Shown in pieces: positions 1 through 9,048 of a DNA stretch of 64,000 nt. Positions within the stretch are counted from its first letter, which is position 1. Every line of letters begins with the position of its first letter. This DNA is from an uncultured Clostridium sp. Its GTDB lineage: Bacteria > Bacillota > Clostridia > TANB77 > CAG-508. The position numbers and the translations under genes were made by a program. The notes under the pieces are model-generated. The model made no database searches and was not told the DNA's origin. It saw nothing but the letters and a program-made list of their open reading frames with translations. The DNA lies in contig CANOVB010000001.1 of the NCBI GenBank assembly GCA_947570695.1, forward strand, positions 202,553-266,552, written 5' to 3'.

Positions 1-3
1 TGT

Positions 4-32
4 TTGACAAATCAAATGTTTTGTGATAATAT
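4..32 (+). promoter_or_regulatory. probable lexA promoter
   Basis: A TTGACA -35 element at 4-9 is followed by AT-rich -10 candidates (GATAAT at 25-30 or TAATAT at 27-32). Between them lies a partly symmetrical ACAAAT...ATGTTTTGT sequence that could be a LexA operator, as lexA genes usually repress themselves. It is not a textbook CGAAC-N4-GTTCG box, so the operator role is inference. Confidence 0.4.
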
Positions 33-82
33 TTTTTTATCAAAGAAATAGGTATTTTATAGAAAGGAAATTGGGGTATAAA

Positions 83-742
83 ATGAGAAAAAAAGATCCA
101 GATAGCTTAAATAAAAGAGAAAAAGCAATACTAAAATTTATTGAAAAACAAGTTAATTTAAATGGTTATCCACCATCAGTTAGAGAAATAGGAAAGGCTG
201 TAGATTTAAAATCAACAGCAACTGTTCATGGTTATTTATCATCATTAGAGAAAAAAGGTTATATAAAAAAAGAAAGCCAAAAGGGGAGAACATTAAAATT
301 AATAAAGGGTGGAGCTTATGAAGGAGAACAAGTTTCATTTGATAAAGAGGCATATTCAAGTAAAGAAATGGTTGATGTACCTGTTGTTGGAAAAATTACA
401 GCCGGAGAACCAATTTTAGCTGTTGAAAATGTAACAGATACATTCCCAATTCCATTAGATTTTGTTGGAACAGGAGAAAGCTTTATGCTTACAGTAAGAG
501 GAGAGAGTATGATAGAAGCTGGAATTTTGAATGGAGATTATATATTAGTTAGAAAACAAAACACAGCTCATAATGGGGAAATAGTAGTAGCTTTAATTGG
601 AGAAGAAGCAACTGTAAAAACTTTCTATAAAGAAAAAGACCATATAAGATTACAACCAGAAAATTCTACAATGGACCCAATTATAGTTCCTGATTGTCAA
701 ATTTTGGGAAAAGTATCAGGAGTATTTAGAAAAATAAGATAA
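83..742 (+). CDS. lexA: LexA repressor, SOS regulator
   Basis: LexA represses the DNA-damage (SOS) regulon and cleaves itself when RecA is activated. The first 70 or so residues are the winged-helix DNA-binding domain (PPSVREIGKAVDLKSTATVH). The cleavage site is the Ala-Gly in KITAGEP near residue 107. The S24 peptidase part follows, with the catalytic serine in GESM and the lysine in EATVKTF. About 219 residues, normal for LexA. ATG at 83 is chosen over the upstream in-frame ATG at 23 because GGGG lies just before it and homologues begin near here. The gene stands alone, with a terminator about 100 bases downstream. Confidence 0.95.
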   Translation: MRKKDPDSLNKREKAILKFIEKQVNLNGYPPSVREIGKAVDLKSTATVHGYLSSLEKKGYIKKESQKGRTLKLIKGGAYEGEQVSFDKEAYSSKEMVDVPVVGKITAGEPILAVENVTDTFPIPLDFVGTGESFMLTVRGESMIEAGILNGDYILVRKQNTAHNGEIVVALIGEEATVKTFYKEKDHIRLQPENSTMDPIIVPDCQILGKVSGVFRKIR

Positions 743-840
743 TAAATATAAAAAGTAAAGAGATAAAAAATATAAAGAAAGTTAAAACATAATAAAAAAA
801 TAATATATAAAAAATATAATTTAGAAGTATATTTAAAATA

Positions 841-864
841 GGCAGTGCTAGAAAAAGCACTGCC
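841..864. terminator. hairpin terminator between lexA and folC
   Basis: GGCAGTGCT (841-849) pairs perfectly with AGCACTGCC (856-864) around a six-base loop, with T-rich sequence after it. It sits between convergent lexA and folC. The 743-840 stretch is featureless A-rich sequence; a reverse reading frame there (726-932) is an artefact of base composition. Confidence 0.8.
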
Positions 865-960
865 ATAAATTTTATAAAAAATATTAATTTATTGTATGAA
901 TTTTGAAAATTTATTTTTTTATAGATTTGCATTATTTAATAACTTATATAATTATTTAAT

Positions 961-2256
961 TTATTGTAGGATAGATTTTACTAGTTTGTATGTATAAAAG
1001 CTTCCAACAATAAAGTTAATATCTGAATCAAGTAGTTTTATAGCATGTTCTAGATCATCTGCTATAGAGCAATTAGAGTATTTTTTTGCAAAATCATATA
1101 AAATTTCTTTTGATAAATATTTTTCTTCTTTTGTTCCATCAGTAAAAATTAATTTTGCAGATTTAAAATTTGAACCAAGTTTACTTATAATAGTTTTATA
1201 GTCTTTATTTTTTATTATAGAAATAATAAAAGTAATAGAAGAAGTTCCTTCAAAATAATCTTTTATTGTTTCTACAAAATTATCAATCGCGTTTTCATTA
1301 TGTGCTCCATCAAATATTATTTTGGGAGTATTTGATAAAATTTCAAATCTTGCTGGATGAGTAATTGAGCACAATGCATTTTTTATAATTTCTTCATTAG
1401 TTTTAAAACCTTGTTTTTTTAAAATTTCTATAACTTCCAAAACTACACTAGCATTTTCAAGTTGCTTTTTTCCTAATAAATTTAATTTTATATTTTTAAA
1501 GTTTTTATAATCAAAGCTTTGGTATAAATTATTATCTTTAATAAAATTAGAGGTAGTGCTTTTGATATTATTATGAATCTTTATATTAGATAAAGCTGTT
1601 TTTTTTACTATTGTAATTTCATTATTTTTTTGCTTGCAGATTTTATCTATCAATTTACTAGCAGGTTGTTCAAAAATAACTGTTTTACAGTTTTCTTTAA
1701 TAATCCCAGCTTTTTGATAAGTAATTTCTTCAAGTGAGTTTCCTAAAATATTTGTATGATCTATAGATATACTTCCAAAAACAGAAATAGAAGAATTTAT
1801 TATATTAGTACAATCATATTTACCACCTAATCCAACTTCCAAAATAACAATATCACAGTTTTTATCGTAAAAATATAATAAAGCTAAAGTTGTTTCAATT
1901 TCGAATTTTGAAGGCTTTTTATTAAAAATTGATATATATTTTTTTACAAGTAAATCAATTTGCGGAAGATATTTTTCTTCATCTTCTTTTGAGAAATAAT
2001 TATTATTTATACAAATTGCTTCATTTGCAGTAACTAAATATGGAGAGATATATTTACCAACAGTATAATTGGAAAGAAACAGTATTTTATTAAGCATTTC
2101 ACAAATACTACCTTTTCCATTCGTACCAGCCACATGAATAAATTTTAGTTTTTCATTTGGATTATTAAGTTCCTTCATAAACCATTCCATTGCGACTAAA
2201 TCTGGTTTATCTGAAGTCATAAATTCGAAATTTGATAGGTATTTTTCTAAGGTCAT
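961..2256 (-). CDS. folC: bifunctional folylpolyglutamate synthase / dihydrofolate synthase
   Basis: FolC is a Mur-ligase-family ATP-dependent enzyme that adds glutamate to folates, trapping them in the cell, and in many bacteria also makes dihydrofolate from dihydropteroate. The ATP-binding loop is HVAGTNGKGS near residue 45. ILEVGLGGKYDCTN and FDGAHNENA are further family motifs. At 431 residues it is full length. It is the last gene of a reverse-strand cluster encoding a folate-type ECF transporter, so uptake and retention of folate appear coupled. The start is preceded by GGAGG. Confidence 0.93.
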   Translation of the reverse strand: MTLEKYLSNFEFMTSDKPDLVAMEWFMKELNNPNEKLKFIHVAGTNGKGSICEMLNKILFLSNYTVGKYISPYLVTANEAICINNNYFSKEDEEKYLPQIDLLVKKYISIFNKKPSKFEIETTLALLYFYDKNCDIVILEVGLGGKYDCTNIINSSISVFGSISIDHTNILGNSLEEITYQKAGIIKENCKTVIFEQPASKLIDKICKQKNNEITIVKKTALSNIKIHNNIKSTTSNFIKDNNLYQSFDYKNFKNIKLNLLGKKQLENASVVLEVIEILKKQGFKTNEEIIKNALCSITHPARFEILSNTPKIIFDGAHNENAIDNFVETIKDYFEGTSSITFIISIIKNKDYKTIISKLGSNFKSAKLIFTDGTKEEKYLSKEILYDFAKKYSNCSIADDLEHAIKLLDSDINFIVGSFYTYKLVKSILQ

Positions 2257-2352
2257 AAGAGTTCCTTTCCTCCAATTTTTATTTAATATAAAGTTTTTAT
2301 ATTATTCTTATTTGTATTAGATATTGTTAGTTTTAGATTATTGATTTATAGA

Positions 2353-2922
2353 TTAGTTTTCTGAAAATCCTTTAGATTTTAATGAAAGCTCCATTTCACT
2401 TGTTTTTTTAAATATAGAAATAAGTAAAATTTTTAAAGTATATTTTATTCCTGAAATAGAATATGGTTTGCAAGCTTTTGAATATAAAGCGTATTTTATT
2501 TCCCTTAAATTTTGGATAAAATTGGGAATAAAAACTATTGCTATGTTAATAATTAAACTAATTTCAGCTGGATTTATACCAAAAATTCTAAATGGAGCAA
2601 AAAGCATTTCAATCGATTTTAAAATTTTAGTATTTCCAAAAATAGTTTTAAAAATAAAAGTTATATTACATACGATTATTAGTTTAAAAGCTATTAATAA
2701 GGCACTAATTGAATTTTCAAAAAATAGATTTATAATGCTTGTAATTGCTATGAAAGGAAGCAAAAAAAGAATATTTTTAATTATACTTTTAAAATTTATT
2801 TTAAAACAAAGTATTAGAATAATATTTGCAGCTAAAAATATTAATAAGACTAAGAAATTATTAATTGCAAATATAAAAAATGCATAAATTAAAAAAATGA
2901 TAAATATTATAAAATCTTTCAC
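2353..2922 (-). CDS. ecfT: ECF transporter transmembrane component EcfT
   Basis: This 189-residue, very hydrophobic protein has at least four membrane segments and a C-terminal cytosolic stretch with a short motif (SLKSKGF) in the place of the Ala-Arg-Gly motif by which EcfT grips its ATPases. It lies between folC and the ATPase gene on the same strand. It is shorter than the common shared EcfT of about 265 residues. With only one ATPase gene next to it, it may belong to a dedicated folate transporter rather than a shared module. A forward reading frame over the same DNA is a shadow. Confidence 0.75.
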   Translation of the reverse strand: MKDFIIFIIFLIYAFFIFAINNFLVLLIFLAANIILILCFKINFKSIIKNILFLLPFIAITSIINLFFENSISALLIAFKLIIVCNITFIFKTIFGNTKILKSIEMLFAPFRIFGINPAEISLIINIAIVFIPNFIQNLREIKYALYSKACKPYSISGIKYTLKILLISIFKKTSEMELSLKSKGFSEN

Positions 2923-2948
2923 TGAATTTACTCCTATAATAGTTTAAA

Positions 2949-3752
2949 TTATATAGAAATTTGTTTTATTAAGCTATCTATTGAAAAGTCTTTTAGAGGT
3001 ATATTAATTCCTTTTTTATACAATTCAGAAATAATATAAACAATTCCAGGTACATTAAATTCATTTAAGCAATTTAAGTTTAAAAACAAATCTTCTTTTT
3101 TAAAAAAATTAATTATTTGACCACTTTCAAATACAGCAATTTTATCTGATAGTAAAATCTCATCAATAAAGTTAGTAACAAAAATAATTGTAATACCAGA
3201 TTTTTTCAAATCTTTTAAAATTTCATAAATTGAGTTTTTACTAGAAGGATCAAGCATTGTTGTTGGCTCATCTAAAATTAGTATTTTAGGATTTATTGCA
3301 AGAGCAGAAGCTATTGCTATTTTTTGTTTCTGACCAAGTGAAAGTTCAAAACTCGAAGAATTTTTATATTCTAACATATTTACTTTTTTTAATGCTTCGT
3401 CAATTCTAGAATCAAATTCAGAATAGGGAATATCTAGATTTTTTAGTGAAAAGGCGATATCATCATAAACTTTATCAAATAAAATTTGATTTTCAGGATT
3501 TTGAAATACAATACCAATATTTTTTCTAATTTTCAAAAAGTTTTTCTTGTCTTTTAAATTTATTTCATTAATTATAATGTCACCAGTTTTAAATTTAGTA
3601 AGTCCAGCTAAAATTTTTGAAAAGGTAGATTTGCCAGAACCATTTTTGCCAATAATACAAATAAATTCTCCGTTTTCTATTTTTAAATTAATATCTGAAA
3701 TAGTGAAATTTCCAGTTTTATACTTATAATTTAAATTTTTAATTTCTATCAT
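2949..3752 (-). CDS. ecfA: ECF transporter ATPase EcfA
   Basis: This ABC ATPase of 267 residues powers an energy-coupling-factor vitamin transporter. Walker A is GKNGSGKST near residue 35, the Q-loop is VFQNPENQ, the signature is ELSLGQKQK and Walker B is KILILDEPTTMLDP. Known ECF modules usually carry two ATPases (EcfA1 and EcfA2); only one gene is present here, so it either acts as a homodimer or the second is elsewhere. It lies directly upstream of EcfT in a block running FolT-like, EcfA, EcfT, FolC. Confidence 0.9.
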   Translation of the reverse strand: MIEIKNLNYKYKTGNFTISDINLKIENGEFICIIGKNGSGKSTFSKILAGLTKFKTGDIIINEINLKDKKNFLKIRKNIGIVFQNPENQILFDKVYDDIAFSLKNLDIPYSEFDSRIDEALKKVNMLEYKNSSSFELSLGQKQKIAIASALAINPKILILDEPTTMLDPSSKNSIYEILKDLKKSGITIIFVTNFIDEILLSDKIAVFESGQIINFFKKEDLFLNLNCLNEFNVPGIVYIISELYKKGINIPLKDFSIDSLIKQISI

Positions 3753-3830
3753 GATTATTCCTTTTCATATATTTTATATTATAGAAAATTGCTTTGTGAT
3801 TCCTATTAAATAAAGCTTCAAGCAACTTTG

Positions 3831-4361
3831 TTAATCCTCCGTATATAAATATTTTTCAGATAAATTTTTTAGATATTTTGATAAAAAATACATAACTATT
3901 ACTTGAATAGGAAGCATTATTAATTTTGTAATTAATCTTGTGGAAAGAATAACTATAAAAGCATTTCCATATAAGAAGTGGAGCATAATACTCATAAATA
4001 AAAGTTCTATAATTCCTAAAACAATAATACTACTTAAAATAAGTCGGATTAATAAAGTTTTTCCAATATAAAATCCATTTTTTTTATATAAAAATAATCC
4101 ATAAATTAGACCAACCAGCCCTTGAATAATAGTAAAACCAACAAAGTATTCACCAAATGGAAATAAAAGTGCCCCTATTAAGTCTGAAGTAGCAGATATT
4201 AAACATGAATATACAGGACCTAAAAGATATGCAGATATCATAATAGGTAGAAAACTTAAACTAATTACTAGTAGTGGTGTTTTTATTGATACAAATCGAG
4301 AAAGCACAATTAGTAAACCAAGCAATAATCCAGATAATATTATTTTTTTTGTTTTAGACAT
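3831..4361 (-). CDS. folT: ECF transporter substrate-binding (S) component, probably folate-specific (FolT-like)
   Basis: A membrane protein of about 176 residues with five to six hydrophobic segments and the pattern of ECF S components (SFLPIMISAYLLGPVYS, DLIGALLFPFGEYF). S components bind the vitamin and dock on the EcfT/EcfA module. Folate specificity is inferred from overall likeness to FolT and from folC at the end of the same cluster. The start is the ATG at 4361, which has GGAAAGG about ten bases upstream; an earlier in-frame TTG at 4382 overlaps that ribosome binding site. Confidence 0.8.
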   Translation of the reverse strand: MSKTKKIILSGLLLGLLIVLSRFVSIKTPLLVISLSFLPIMISAYLLGPVYSCLISATSDLIGALLFPFGEYFVGFTIIQGLVGLIYGLFLYKKNGFYIGKTLLIRLILSSIIVLGIIELLFMSIMLHFLYGNAFIVILSTRLITKLIMLPIQVIVMYFLSKYLKNLSEKYLYTED

Positions 4362-4445
4362 ATAAAATTTATTCCTTTCCAATTTTTAATTTCATGTTAT
4401 ATAAAGAAAATTATCTCAAACTAATTTCTTATTATTTTTATACAG

Positions 4446-6785
4446 TTATTTTAATTCTACGATTGTAGCACCCATTTCACCTTCACCAAAGCTTCCAAGT
4501 CTAAAAGATTTTACATGAGGATGGTTTTTTAAAAACTCATGTATTCCTTTTCTTAAAGCTCCAGTTCCTTTACCATGAATTATTCTAACGGATACAATAT
4601 TACTTATAGCACAATTATCAAAATATTTGTCAAGTTCAAAGCAAGCTTCATCAACTGTTTTTCCAAGCACATTAATTTCAGGTGAAATGTTTTTTGCTTT
4701 TAAATCTTTTCTAATAAAATGACAATTTGAGTTCGATTTTTTTGTAGTATTTTCCGGTTTTAATTCTAAATCTTCAGCTTCAAAAAACATTTTTCCTAAA
4801 TCAAGTTGAACTTGGATTTTTCCATTTTTTGAGATAGAAAAAATAGTTCCTTCCTGATTTATTTTTGGTATAAATACTTTTAAGCCTTCTTTTAAATCAG
4901 ATAAATTTACTTTTTTCATAGAAATAGAAGTTTCTCTATTTAAATTTAAGTCATTAATTTTTTCATTTAATTTATTTCTAAGCTTGTTAGTTTCTTTATT
5001 GTTAGAAGAGTTCTCAAGTTCTTTTATAATATCATTTGCTTCACTTTTGGCATCAATTAATATATCTCTAGCTTTCTGCTTTGCTTTATTTATAATATCT
5101 CTTTCTTCTTGTTTTAATTTTGAAAAGTCAAATTCAAGAGATTTTTTTAAAGATTCAATTTTTTTAGAATTTTCAAGAGCTTTTTCTTTTTCATTTTCTA
5201 TAGTTCGTTTATCTTCATATATGTTATTAAGTAATTCTTCAATATTTATTTTTTCTGTATCTATAAATTCTTTTGCTCTACTAATTACTTCTTCTGAAAT
5301 GCCTAGTTTTCTACTAATAGCAAAAGCATTACTAGCTCCAGGAACACCAAGTAATAATTTATAAGTAGGGGAAAGTGTTTCTAAATCAAATTCTACACTA
5401 GCATTTTCAAATCCTTCTGTTACTAAAGCAAAATGCTTAATTTCAGGATAATGAGTAGTAGAAAGAGTTAAAGCACTTAGAGAATTAAGCTTCTCTAAAA
5501 TACTTATTGCTAAACTTGAACCCTCTATTGGATCTGTTCCGGAACCTAATTCATCTATTAATATAAAACTATTTTCAGTGGCTTCTTTTAAGATTGTTGA
5601 AATATTAGTTATATGTGATGAAAAAGTACTTAAAGAATCACTAATACTCTGATCATCTCCAATATCAGCAAAAATGTTATCACAAACAAAAATACTACTT
5701 CCTTCTTTAGCCGGAATATGCAGTCCACTCATTGCCATAAGCATTAAAAGACCAGCTGTTTTTAAAGTTACAGTTTTTCCACCAGTATTTGGACCAGTTA
5801 TAATTAAACTATTATAATTTTTTCCAATGGTAATATCATTTTTTACAGCAATTTCTTTATTAATTAAAGGATGCCAAGCGCTTAATAAATTTATAAATTT
5901 CTCATCATTTATAATTGGTTCAGTTGCATTTAAATAATTTGAATATTTTGCTTTTGCAAAAATAAAATCTATTAAGCCAATTAGATTAGAATTATTTTCA
6001 AGATTTGGTATTATATCAAAGAAAAGAGAAGTAAGTTTTTGTAAAATTATTTCTATTTCAACTCGTTCATCATTTTTTAAATTATTTAAATCATTGTTTA
6101 AATCAAAAATTGAAATGGGTTCAACAAAAACAGTTGATCCACTTGATGATATATCATGTATAAAACCTTTTACTTCTTGACGATATTCATTTTTAAGAGG
6201 TATTACAAAACGGCCAGAACGCATTGTAATAACTGGCTCTTGAATATATTTTGAATGTAGAAATGAATTTAATTTTGAGCGAATTTCTTGTTCTTTATTT
6301 CTAATATTTTTTCTAATTATATTTAATTCTTTTGAGGCTTCATCTGAAATTGTATCTTCATCTATTATTGATGAAAAAATATTTTTTTCTATTTTAGGAT
6401 TTGTATATAAATTATTAAATAATCCATTAAGAATTACAAATTCTGACATATCGATTTCACTACTAAAAAAGTAATTTTTTAGATTGTTAGATATTTTTAA
6501 AATTGAAGCTAAGTCTAATAATTGTTTGGCAGATAAAAATAAACCACTATTTAGTTTTTTTAAATGCTCAGTAATATCTTCAATTTTAAAGATAGGAATA
6601 GAGCCTTTTCTATATAGTAAAATAGAGGCTTCTGTAGTTTGCTTTTGAGCTTTTATAATTTCAGATTTACTATATAAAGGTTTTAAATTATTTATATAAT
6701 TTTTTCCAATATAAGTAATTGCATATTGGTTTAAAATATTGCAAATTTTATCAAATTCTAGTTTTTCTATACTTTTCAAATTCAT
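4446..6785 (-). CDS. mutS2: MutS2 endonuclease / recombination and ribosome-rescue ATPase
   Basis: MutS2 is a MutS-like ATPase with a C-terminal Smr nuclease domain. It suppresses homologous recombination and, in Bacillus, acts on collided ribosomes. Walker A is TGPNTGGKT; the DELGSGTDP motif and a long coiled coil follow; the Smr domain ends the protein with VRIIHGKGTGALRKGIHEFL. About 779 residues, full length. The start at 6785 is preferred because GAAAAGG lies upstream; the longer form starting at a TTG overlaps this signal. All CGG trinucleotides in it are out of frame. Confidence 0.95.
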   Translation of the reverse strand: MNLKSIEKLEFDKICNILNQYAITYIGKNYINNLKPLYSKSEIIKAQKQTTEASILLYRKGSIPIFKIEDITEHLKKLNSGLFLSAKQLLDLASILKISNNLKNYFFSSEIDMSEFVILNGLFNNLYTNPKIEKNIFSSIIDEDTISDEASKELNIIRKNIRNKEQEIRSKLNSFLHSKYIQEPVITMRSGRFVIPLKNEYRQEVKGFIHDISSSGSTVFVEPISIFDLNNDLNNLKNDERVEIEIILQKLTSLFFDIIPNLENNSNLIGLIDFIFAKAKYSNYLNATEPIINDEKFINLLSAWHPLINKEIAVKNDITIGKNYNSLIITGPNTGGKTVTLKTAGLLMLMAMSGLHIPAKEGSSIFVCDNIFADIGDDQSISDSLSTFSSHITNISTILKEATENSFILIDELGSGTDPIEGSSLAISILEKLNSLSALTLSTTHYPEIKHFALVTEGFENASVEFDLETLSPTYKLLLGVPGASNAFAISRKLGISEEVISRAKEFIDTEKINIEELLNNIYEDKRTIENEKEKALENSKKIESLKKSLEFDFSKLKQEERDIINKAKQKARDILIDAKSEANDIIKELENSSNNKETNKLRNKLNEKINDLNLNRETSISMKKVNLSDLKEGLKVFIPKINQEGTIFSISKNGKIQVQLDLGKMFFEAEDLELKPENTTKKSNSNCHFIRKDLKAKNISPEINVLGKTVDEACFELDKYFDNCAISNIVSVRIIHGKGTGALRKGIHEFLKNHPHVKSFRLGSFGEGEMGATIVELK

Positions 6786-6806
6786 ATTAAATATCCTTTT
6801 CCACAA

Positions 6807-6960
6807 GTAAAGTTTTTTGTAACTTTATACAGAAAAAATTTAAAAGAAATTTTTTGTATTATTGAACATTTCTTATTTGTATTTGATGAAATGACCTACA
6901 AATAAGTTGTTGTAGCTGAATGATATAAGCAATTCAGTAAAGCTTTACATTTTGTATATT
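6807..6960. repeat. dispersed intergenic repeat, degenerate copy
   Basis: This stretch carries TACAGAAAAAATTT, then GAACATTTCTTATTTGTA, then GATGAAATGACCTACAAATAAGTT. The same ordered blocks recur at about 22794 and 62545-62640. It lies between the divergent mutS2 and sigma-factor genes. The rest of the gap up to 7134 is AT-rich with a possible ECF-type promoter (TGTAAC at 7083-7088) ahead of the sigma gene. Confidence 0.6.
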
Positions 6961-7134
6961 AAATGTTCTATAAAATGTGGATATTTGTTTTATTTTTCGT
7001 TTAATATAATAACATAAAAAACCTTAAAAATAAAGTGTTTGCAAAATTATTTATAACAATATAAAATAATTTTGAAGTTTTTTGTAACAAATTTATTTTT
7101 TTAGACACTAATAAAGTAGAAAGGGGGAAAAGCT

Positions 7135-7611
7135 ATGCAGAATATTGAAGAAATATACAATAAATATTCGAAGACGGTATATAAATACATATTCTGTTTA
7201 AGCAAAGATAAAGAAATTTCAGAAGAAATTGTCCAAGAAACTTTTTTGGTGGCAGTAAAAGATATAGATAAATTTGAGGGTAAATGCAAAATAAGTACAT
7301 GGTTGTGTCAAATAGCAAAAAATATATGGTATAAAAATTTGAGAAAAGAGAAGAGATATAAAAAAATACCTATAGAGAATATAACAGAAAAAGTACTATT
7401 TGAAGAAAATATAGAAGATGTTATATGCCAAAAGGAAAGTAAAATACAATTATTTAAAAAACTACAAAAACTTGATGAGCAAACAAGAAATGTTATAATT
7501 TTAAGAATCTTTGGAGATTTAAGTTATGAAGAAATAGGTGAGATTATGAATAAAAATTCAAGTTGGGCAAGAGTTGTTTATTTTCGTGGAAAGCAGAAAT
7601 TGAAAGAATAA
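7135..7611 (+). CDS. ECF-subfamily RNA polymerase sigma factor
   Basis: A 158-residue sigma-70 family protein. Region 2 spans about residues 5-70 (ISEEIVQETFLVAVKDIDKF, then TWLCQIAKNIWYKNLR). Region 4 is the helix-turn-helix at residues 110-158 (RNVIILRIFGDLSYEEIGEIM). The next gene, 28 bases downstream, encodes a zinc-type anti-sigma factor, the usual arrangement for an envelope-stress sigma. TGTAAC about 50 bases upstream resembles an ECF -35 element, so self-activation is possible. The regulon cannot be told from sequence. Confidence 0.92.
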   Translation: MQNIEEIYNKYSKTVYKYIFCLSKDKEISEEIVQETFLVAVKDIDKFEGKCKISTWLCQIAKNIWYKNLRKEKRYKKIPIENITEKVLFEENIEDVICQKESKIQLFKKLQKLDEQTRNVIILRIFGDLSYEEIGEIMNKNSSWARVVYFRGKQKLKE

Positions 7612-7639
7612 TTAAAAAATAAATGAAAGGGGAAAATTT

Positions 7640-8326
7640 ATGAATAGAGATTGTGATATAACTCAGGATTTACTTTTCGGATATAATGATGAAACATTAA
7701 ATTTTGGTTCAAAAGAATTTGTTGAAAATCATTTAAAAACATGTGAAAATTGCAAAAAGATATATGAAGAAATAAAAAAAGATAAAGATCCTGAAATGAA
7801 TAATGAAGAAATAGATTTTTTAAAAAAGATAAAAAATAAAAATAAAAAGAACCTTATATTGACTGTAATTATAACCGTTTTAGCGATTTTTTTATTTATT
7901 ACTATTATAGCGTTTGTAAATTATGCAAATAAAGCAAATAAAATAGAAATATTTTTGAAAGATAATATAAGTAGTGAAGAGATTGAAGAAATTAAAAAAA
8001 TGGTAAAAGAAAAAGACAAAGGTTCTGAAATAATACACAAGTCAAAAGATGAAGCACTTAGAGAAATAAAGTCAAAATTGCAAGATCCTAAACTTTTAGA
8101 TGGATACGAGGGAGAAAAAAATATTTTTCCATCAAGTTTAGTAGTGAAAACAAAGTTTTATAAAACAAAAGAAATTAAGGAATATATTATAAACAAAGAA
8201 GGAATAAAAAATATAACTATAATAGAGACTAATCCTTATATGTTACTTATAGCTGAAATATATACAAAATATTTTAATTCTTCTAATGAAATAATTGAAA
8301 GAGAAAATATTAATTATAATCAATAG
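7640..8326 (+). CDS. zinc-finger anti-sigma factor, membrane anchored
   Basis: A 228-residue partner of the upstream sigma factor. The N-terminal zinc anti-sigma motif is His-x3-Cys-x2-Cys (ENHLKTCENC, residues about 30-40). One strong membrane helix lies at about residues 74-96 (LILTVIITVLAIFLFITII). The remaining 130 residues would be outside the cell and are not recognisable. By analogy with the family it holds the sigma factor at the membrane until a signal releases it. Confidence 0.85.
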   Translation: MNRDCDITQDLLFGYNDETLNFGSKEFVENHLKTCENCKKIYEEIKKDKDPEMNNEEIDFLKKIKNKNKKNLILTVIITVLAIFLFITIIAFVNYANKANKIEIFLKDNISSEEIEEIKKMVKEKDKGSEIIHKSKDEALREIKSKLQDPKLLDGYEGEKNIFPSSLVVKTKFYKTKEIKEYIINKEGIKNITIIETNPYMLLIAEIYTKYFNSSNEIIERENINYNQ

Positions 8327-8395
8327 TGGTTTTGTATATTAATTTTTTTATTTAATAGAAAATGGCAGAATGATTCTTTAAAATATAAAATGCAG

Positions 8396-8422
8396 GAGGC
8401 CCCCGGCATAGCCGGGAGCCTC
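8396..8422 (-). terminator. GC-rich hairpin, probable terminator of the reverse-strand islet transcript
   Basis: GAGGCCCCCGGC and GCCGGGAGCCTC pair with one mismatch around an ATA loop. On the reverse strand the hairpin is followed by CTGCATTTTATATTTT, a fair uridine tract, so it could end transcripts reading leftward from about 8712. Confidence 0.5.
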
Positions 8423-8519
8423 TGGCGTTTAAACGCGTGGGTTTTTAAAGGAGGGTAAAATCCTGTATGAGAAATCTCTGCAGCCTGCGGCTGTTAAGTT
8501 TCCCATCAGAACACTGCAC

Positions 8520-8712
8520 CTATTCTCCTCCTACTTCGACGACGTTTCCGCCGCAGAAGTCTGCATACATATTCGGAAGCATCTTCACTCGGGGTGAAGA
8601 CGATTGCCGTTACGATATGGTCGGGGTTTCCAAAACGGCAGTATTTACTACGGAATTTGAACACCACGACTAACGTAAAAAGAAGGCATGCAGTAAAGGC
8701 AAAAAACGTCAC
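8520..8712 (-). CDS. small putative membrane protein, reading frame uncertain
   Basis: A GTG at 8712 has a perfect GGAGG nine bases upstream (8722-8726). It opens a short frame with an N-terminal membrane helix (TFFAFTACLLFTLVVVF). Read conventionally, the protein ends in an arginine-rich tail (RRKRRRSRRR) and stops at 8506. If the in-frame CGG pair is passed by the +1 skip seen elsewhere in this window, the tail becomes GGNVVEVGGE and stops at 8520, giving 63 residues. The second version looks more like a folded protein, but there is no homologue I recognise to decide. Confidence 0.35.
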
Positions 8713-9048
8713 GTCTAAACACCTCCCTTCCAAAAAATCCTGATGCATTTCTGCAAAAGGGGTGCAACAACATTGTTGCGGGAATGTTCTTAATTATACA
8801 GGCGTTTTTGCAAAATGTCAATACTTTTTTTAAAAAAACTTAAAAAAATTGAAAAAATTGCTTAATATTGAAATATAGCAGTTTTAATATGTTGAAAAAA
8901 TTTAATAGAGAAATGCTATGGGATACTACGTATATATTTAAATAATAACAATTTGAATTATTGTTACTTAAATATCTATAAATTTCTAATATTGATAAAA
9001 GAGTAAAATTGTGATATATTTTAATCGAATTTATTTAAGGAGAAAATT

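Larger units (their letters stand above)
8391..8780. other. GC-rich islet between the anti-sigma gene and dnaE
   Basis: About 390 bases have far more G and C than either neighbour. The islet holds a strong hairpin at 8396-8422, a small hairpin CAGCC/GGCTG near 8480, and a short reverse-strand reading frame. In AT-rich genomes such islets are often structured RNA genes or recent imports. I compared it from memory with tmRNA, RNase P RNA and SRP RNA and saw no signature. The 8781-9048 gap beyond it is AT-rich and featureless. Confidence 0.5.

Noticed and set aside
726..932. Reverse 68-residue hydrophobic frame
   Set aside because: Composed almost only of Phe, Ile, Leu and Tyr from AT-rich DNA, and it spans the lexA terminator hairpin.
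2468..2887. Forward 139-residue frame
   Set aside because: Antisense shadow of EcfT; no ribosome binding site and no family features.
8467..8673. Forward 68-residue gene in the GC-rich islet
   Set aside because: It has a GGAGGG upstream but composition and hydrophobic pattern favour the reverse-strand frame, and its own CGG would truncate it.
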